Both the position numbers and the translations under genes were made by a program. A stretch of DNA of 64,000 nucleotides from Frigidibacter sp. RF13 (GTDB taxonomy: Bacteria; Pseudomonadota; Alphaproteobacteria; Rhodobacterales; Rhodobacteraceae). The notes below the pieces were generated by a model, which made no database searches, had not been told where the DNA came from, and worked only from the letters and a program-made list of their open reading frames with translations. Location of the stretch: the NCBI RefSeq assembly GCF_026626305.1, contig NZ_JAPNUE010000003.1, forward strand, positions 62,001 through 126,000, in the 5' to 3' direction. Positions 61,313-64,000 of this stretch are shown in pieces (position 1 is the stretch's first letter; each line of letters begins with the position of its first letter).

Positions 61313-62207
61313 GGCTGCGGGCGGCGATCCGCTCGCGGTGGATGATGTAGAGGCCCGAGGCGACGATCACGCCGATACCCGCCCAGGTGATGGCGTTCGG
61401 AAAATCGCCGAAGACGAGGTAGCCGAAGAGGGCTGCGGGCACGATTTCCAGATAGTGCAGGGGCGCAAGCGTGGCCGAGGGCGCGAATTTCAGCGCGTAG
61501 GTCATCGACATATGGCTGATGGTGGCGGCGAGGCCGACGCAAAAGCACCAGAGCCAGAAGATGCCCGACGGCATCGAAAGGCTGAGCGTCGCGTCCCCCA
61601 CAAGCGCCGCGAGCCCAGAGAAGGGCAGGCAAAGAAGGCCCGCGATGAACGCCGTCTGGACCTGCATCGCGACCGGATGGACATGGGCCGACAGGGCCCG
61701 GGTGATCAGGATGTAAAGCGCGAAGCTGACTGCGGTACCGAGCGGCAGGAGCGCGACAAGGCCGAAGGCGGCGAAGGCGGGCTGGATCACCAGAAGCGAT
61801 CCGACGAAGCCCACGATCGCCGCGCCGATGCGGCGGGGGCCGACCTGCTCGCCCATCACGAAGCGGCCGATCAGGAGGATGATGAACGGCTCCAGGAATA
61901 CGATGGCGAGCGCGTCGGCGAGCGGCATCGACCGCAGCGCCGCGACGAAGCACCAGGTGGAGATGACCGAGACGAAGGCGCGCGCGATGGTCAGGTGCAG
62001 CGCCCGGCCCGAGAGGCGCACGGACAGGCCCATCGCGATGAGGATCGGCGCCATCAGAACCGCCTGCACGAGGAAGCGCCCGAAGGTGATCGAACCCACC
62101 GAAACCGCTTGTCCAGCGAGTTTCGAGGCCACGTCGATCAAGGGCGCGATCGTGCAGAAGCCGAGCATCAGCACGACGCCCAGCAGCGGGCGGTCATTGG
62201 TATTCAT
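61278..62207 (-). CDS. EamA/DMT-family transporter
   Basis: A 309-residue transporter with ten predicted helices in two EamA repeats (LLGVVLMLGFCTIAPLIDVASKL to ALAIVFLEPFIILLIGRFV, then AAIVGFVGSLLVIQPAF to YLVFGDFPNAITWAGIGVIVASGLYII). Each repeat ends with the glutamate-containing EPF/EIVP turn typical of the family. The substrate (amino acid or metabolite export) is unknown. It converges on and overlaps the thiamine pyrophosphokinase gene by 35 bases. Confidence 0.93.
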   Translation of the reverse strand: MNTNDRPLLGVVLMLGFCTIAPLIDVASKLAGQAVSVGSITFGRFLVQAVLMAPILIAMGLSVRLSGRALHLTIARAFVSVISTWCFVAALRSMPLADALAIVFLEPFIILLIGRFVMGEQVGPRRIGAAIVGFVGSLLVIQPAFAAFGLVALLPLGTAVSFALYILITRALSAHVHPVAMQVQTAFIAGLLCLPFSGLAALVGDATLSLSMPSGIFWLWCFCVGLAATISHMSMTYALKFAPSATLAPLHYLEIVPAALFGYLVFGDFPNAITWAGIGVIVASGLYIIHRERIAARSLSASRALTEAP

Positions 62208-62247
62208 ATGGTCTCGCTAGCCCCTGGCGGGGCGGAAGTCCATGCCC

Positions 62248-62631
62248 TCAGCGCATGAGCCAGCCACGACTGGCGCAGCCGTCGAGAACCCGCTCGCCAA
62301 GCGTGAGGCGCGCATGGAATTCGTAGGTCTTGGGCGAGCCTTCGGGGCCGAGCGCGCAAGGCCCGGCGCTGAGGAGGAGCGTATAGGGCTCGCCGCCGAA
62401 CTGGCCGTGGAATGTCCGGCCGTTCCGGCCGTCCTTGTAGGTAATTGGGCCGCTTTCGGCCCTGCCGTCCACCGTCAGGCTGGCCAGCGGATTGTCAATC
62501 GTCGCGGCCCAGCCCGGCCCTTTTGCCCCGGCTTCCCACGCAAGGCGTGTGGCACCTTTCGTGGCGATGGGTCCGACATCGTCGCAGGCGGCGAGAAGCG
62601 GTAACAGGAGGGTGGGAAGGATGCGGTTCAT
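62248..62631 (-). CDS. Putative lipoprotein
   Basis: A 127-residue protein with a lipoprotein signal (ILPTLLLPLLAAC, lipid on Cys15). The mature part has a beta pattern (GPGWAATIDNPLASLTVDGRAESGP in parts, YTLLLSAGPCALGPEGSPKTYEF) and two further cysteines near the end. It resembles small META/membrane lipoprotein domains in style, but I cannot name the family. It is upstream of the EamA gene on the same strand and downstream of the WYL regulator. Confidence 0.78.
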   Translation of the reverse strand: MNRILPTLLLPLLAACDDVGPIATKGATRLAWEAGAKGPGWAATIDNPLASLTVDGRAESGPITYKDGRNGRTFHGQFGGEPYTLLLSAGPCALGPEGSPKTYEFHARLTLGERVLDGCASRGWLMR

Positions 62632-62694
62632 TCGGTCTGGATAGGCGCTGCAGGAGGCGGGGCAAAGTCTGGAATACCCGCGCGCCTCGGCGCG

Positions 62695-63369
62695 TCACGC
62701 GGGCGCGGGCGCACCGGTCCGGGCCGACCAGTCGGCGCGGAGCGCCCGGCCGCGCCCCCTGAAGCCGCCGCCCGGAAAGTGGCAGTCGCTCATGCGGTCG
62801 AGGCGGAAATGGCGGAAATCCTGCCTGAGTTCGCAGAAGGCGGCGAGGACAGTGGAATCGATGTAATAGACGAGGGCGAGGGGCAGGGCGGAGCGATCGC
62901 TCTCCTCTCCTTCGGCATTCCGGTAGTGAAAGGCGATCCGCCGTTCGTCGCGGATGGCGCGGCGCAGAAGCGCTGGGTCGGTGCCCGCCTCCGGCAGACC
63001 GTGCCAGCCCGAGGCGGCGAGCGTTGCCGATGCCTGTCGGGGTACGGAGGCGGCGATCTTGGCGGCCACGCCTTCGGCCGCTGCCACCAGCCCCCGGTCG
63101 CCGGTGCGGGGCAGGAGGGCGAGGGCCACGACGATCGCCTCGACCTCTTCGGCGGTGAAATTCAGGGGTGGCAGGTCGAAACCGGGGCGCAGGATATAGC
63201 CGACGCCCGCCGCCCCGTCGATCGGCACGCCCATGGCCTGCAGGCCCGCGATGTCGCGGTAGACCGTGCGGCGCGAGGCGCCGAGACGTTCCGCGATCTC
63301 TGCCGCTGTCAAGGGGCGGCGGCGCCCACGCAGGAGCGCGATGAGATCGAGCATGCGGATCGGTTTCAT
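62695..63369 (-). CDS. YafY-like regulator (HTH_11 + WYL domain)
   Basis: A 224-residue regulator. The N-terminal HTH (MLDLIALLRGRRRPLTAAEIAERLGASRRTVYRDIAGLQAMG in segments) is DeoR/HTH_11-like. The WYL-type ligand region follows, with the PGFDLPPLNFTAEEVEAIVVAL linker and DERRIAFHYRNAEGEESDR. The usual WYL triad is degenerate (VYYIDS). It is divergent from a 145-residue COG3323-like gene, which it probably controls. Confidence 0.92.
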   Translation of the reverse strand: MKPIRMLDLIALLRGRRRPLTAAEIAERLGASRRTVYRDIAGLQAMGVPIDGAAGVGYILRPGFDLPPLNFTAEEVEAIVVALALLPRTGDRGLVAAAEGVAAKIAASVPRQASATLAASGWHGLPEAGTDPALLRRAIRDERRIAFHYRNAEGEESDRSALPLALVYYIDSTVLAAFCELRQDFRHFRLDRMSDCHFPGGGFRGRGRALRADWSARTGAPAPA

Positions 63370-63453
63370 TTCGCCATCCTCCTCCGCCTCTGCTGCCAGC
63401 TAGATGGCAGCAGGATCGCGGCAAATGGGGTGCGACACAAGGGAGGAGCCACG

Positions 63454-63891
63454 ATGAACACCCCATTCGAAACCCAGTCGCTGCGCATGGTCGAGGCGCA
63501 TCTTTTCGAGGTGCAAGCACCGGAGGCCGATGTGGGACGGATCCTCGAGGCGGTGACCGCAATCGATCCGCTCGCCATGTCGCCCGCCTACGACAGCAAC
63601 GCTTTCGTCAGTGCGCCGGGGACCGAGCGCTACCGCCCGCGCGAGGGCGCGGTGGCCGGGGTGGAAGAGGCGGTGCGGCAAAGGCCCGGGGTCGTGTCGG
63701 TCAGTTTCGAGACGGTGCAGGGCGCCGAAGTGGCAGGCCGGATCGCCGAAGCCATCTTTCAGGTGCATTGCTATCAGGAGCCGGTGATCCGCATCACGAC
63801 CCTGTTGACGGCACGGTCGAAAGGGCTGGATCAGAGTGCCAATCCGCATCGCTGGTGGAACACGACCGGCGACTGGAAGCGTCAGCCATGA
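63454..63891 (+). CDS. COG3323/NIF3-C-like small protein
   Basis: A 145-residue protein preceded by GGGAGGAG. It has the stretches of the NIF3-C/CutA-like ferredoxin-fold family: HLFEVQAPEADVGRILEAV, SNAFVSAPGTERYRPREGA, VSFETVQGAEVAGRIAEAI and YQEPVIRITTLLTARS. The end NPHRWWNTTGDW is distinctive. Such trimers have no settled function. It is divergent from the WYL regulator and overlaps the next gene by ATGA. Confidence 0.8.
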   Translation: MNTPFETQSLRMVEAHLFEVQAPEADVGRILEAVTAIDPLAMSPAYDSNAFVSAPGTERYRPREGAVAGVEEAVRQRPGVVSVSFETVQGAEVAGRIAEAIFQVHCYQEPVIRITTLLTARSKGLDQSANPHRWWNTTGDWKRQP

Positions 63892-64000
63892 CGCGGCATC
63901 AGGCGGGGGTCCTGCTGGTCCTGGCCTCGACGCTGCCGTTCGCTCTCGCCGGTATCTACACGCGCGCGATCGCGGCCGATGTCTGGACGGTGCTGGCCTG
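63888..64000 (+). CDS. N-terminus of a membrane protein, probably an EamA/DMT transporter (cut by window end)
   Basis: An ATG overlapping the previous stop opens 37 codons that run off the right edge. The peptide has a hydrophobic first helix (GVLLVLASTLPFALAGIYTRAI) ending in IAADVWTVLAW, as in the first helix of EamA transporters (AGIYTR as in RarD/YdcZ-like starts). Family is likely, substrate unknown. Confidence 0.7.
   Translation, partial: MTRHQAGVLLVLASTLPFALAGIYTRAIAADVWTVLA

Overview
The window is about 64 kb of GC-rich chromosome from an alphaproteobacterium, most likely Rhodobacterales (Rhodobacter/Paracoccus-like Rhodobacteraceae). Signs of this are the strong third-position GC bias, the small DUF2842 and DUF1523 proteins, a double-domain ALDH16-type aldehyde dehydrogenase next to deoC, an imuA-imuB-dnaE2 mutasome operon, the panB-panC pair, and secG-pyrG-purA housekeeping genes. 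I saw no rRNA, tRNA, CRISPR array, insertion sequence or integrase. This taxonomy rests on gene content and has not been checked by search.

Layout, left to right. 1-10.5 kb: a cut-off gene, a small heat-shock protein, two cupins with a LysR regulator, an ECF sigma factor translationally coupled to a membrane-anchored VWA protein, two envelope proteins (a DUF3857/transglutaminase-like protein and a DUF4105 protein), then a PspA/IM30-like and YiaA/B-like pair divergent from a TetR regulator across three operator-like palindromes. 10.5-21.3 kb: metabolic single genes (two related cupins, GabD-type dehydrogenase, alpha/beta hydrolase, P1 peptidase, panC-panB, a seven-helix AraC-type regulator, a YkuD L,D-transpeptidase, creatinase, a zinc-ribbon protein). 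21.3-30 kb: a deoC-ALDH16 operon behind a palindrome-rich control region, a nucleoside 2-deoxyribosyltransferase, and a cassette of poorly known membrane proteins.

30-41.9 kb is a complete-looking galactoside utilisation island. A leftward operon encodes a binding protein, two permeases, a GH4 alpha-galactosidase-like enzyme, an IlvD/Edd sugar-acid dehydratase, an SDR dehydrogenase, 2-dehydro-3-deoxygalactonokinase and a GH42 beta-galactosidase. Divergent from it lie an IclR regulator and the transporter ATPase. Together they spell import, hydrolysis and oxidative (DeLey-Doudoroff) breakdown of galactose; the lactonase and the final aldolase are not in the window. 41.9-47.3 kb is the SOS-type mutasome. 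47.3-49.3 kb is the least ordinary stretch: G-rich repeats, a cluster of unrelated hairpins, and an AT-richer DUF3800 gene that looks acquired.

49.3-64 kb returns to core genes (pyrG, secG, purA, thiamine pyrophosphokinase), a TetR/TfoX-like/DJ-1 operon behind a perfect 16-bp palindrome, a large secreted protein whose seven N-terminal repeats look like a closed beta-propeller followed by RTX calcium-binding repeats, a long acidic low-complexity protein, EamA transporters and a WYL-domain regulator. Many neighbouring genes overlap by ATGA, so operon structure is unusually easy to read.

The best candidates for something new are the seven-repeat propeller joined to an RTX/type I secretion tail, the SDR whose catalytic lysine is asparagine, the sigma factor coupled to a VWA protein that may be its anti-sigma sensor, and the DUF3800/hairpin island. 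None is proved by the sequence alone.
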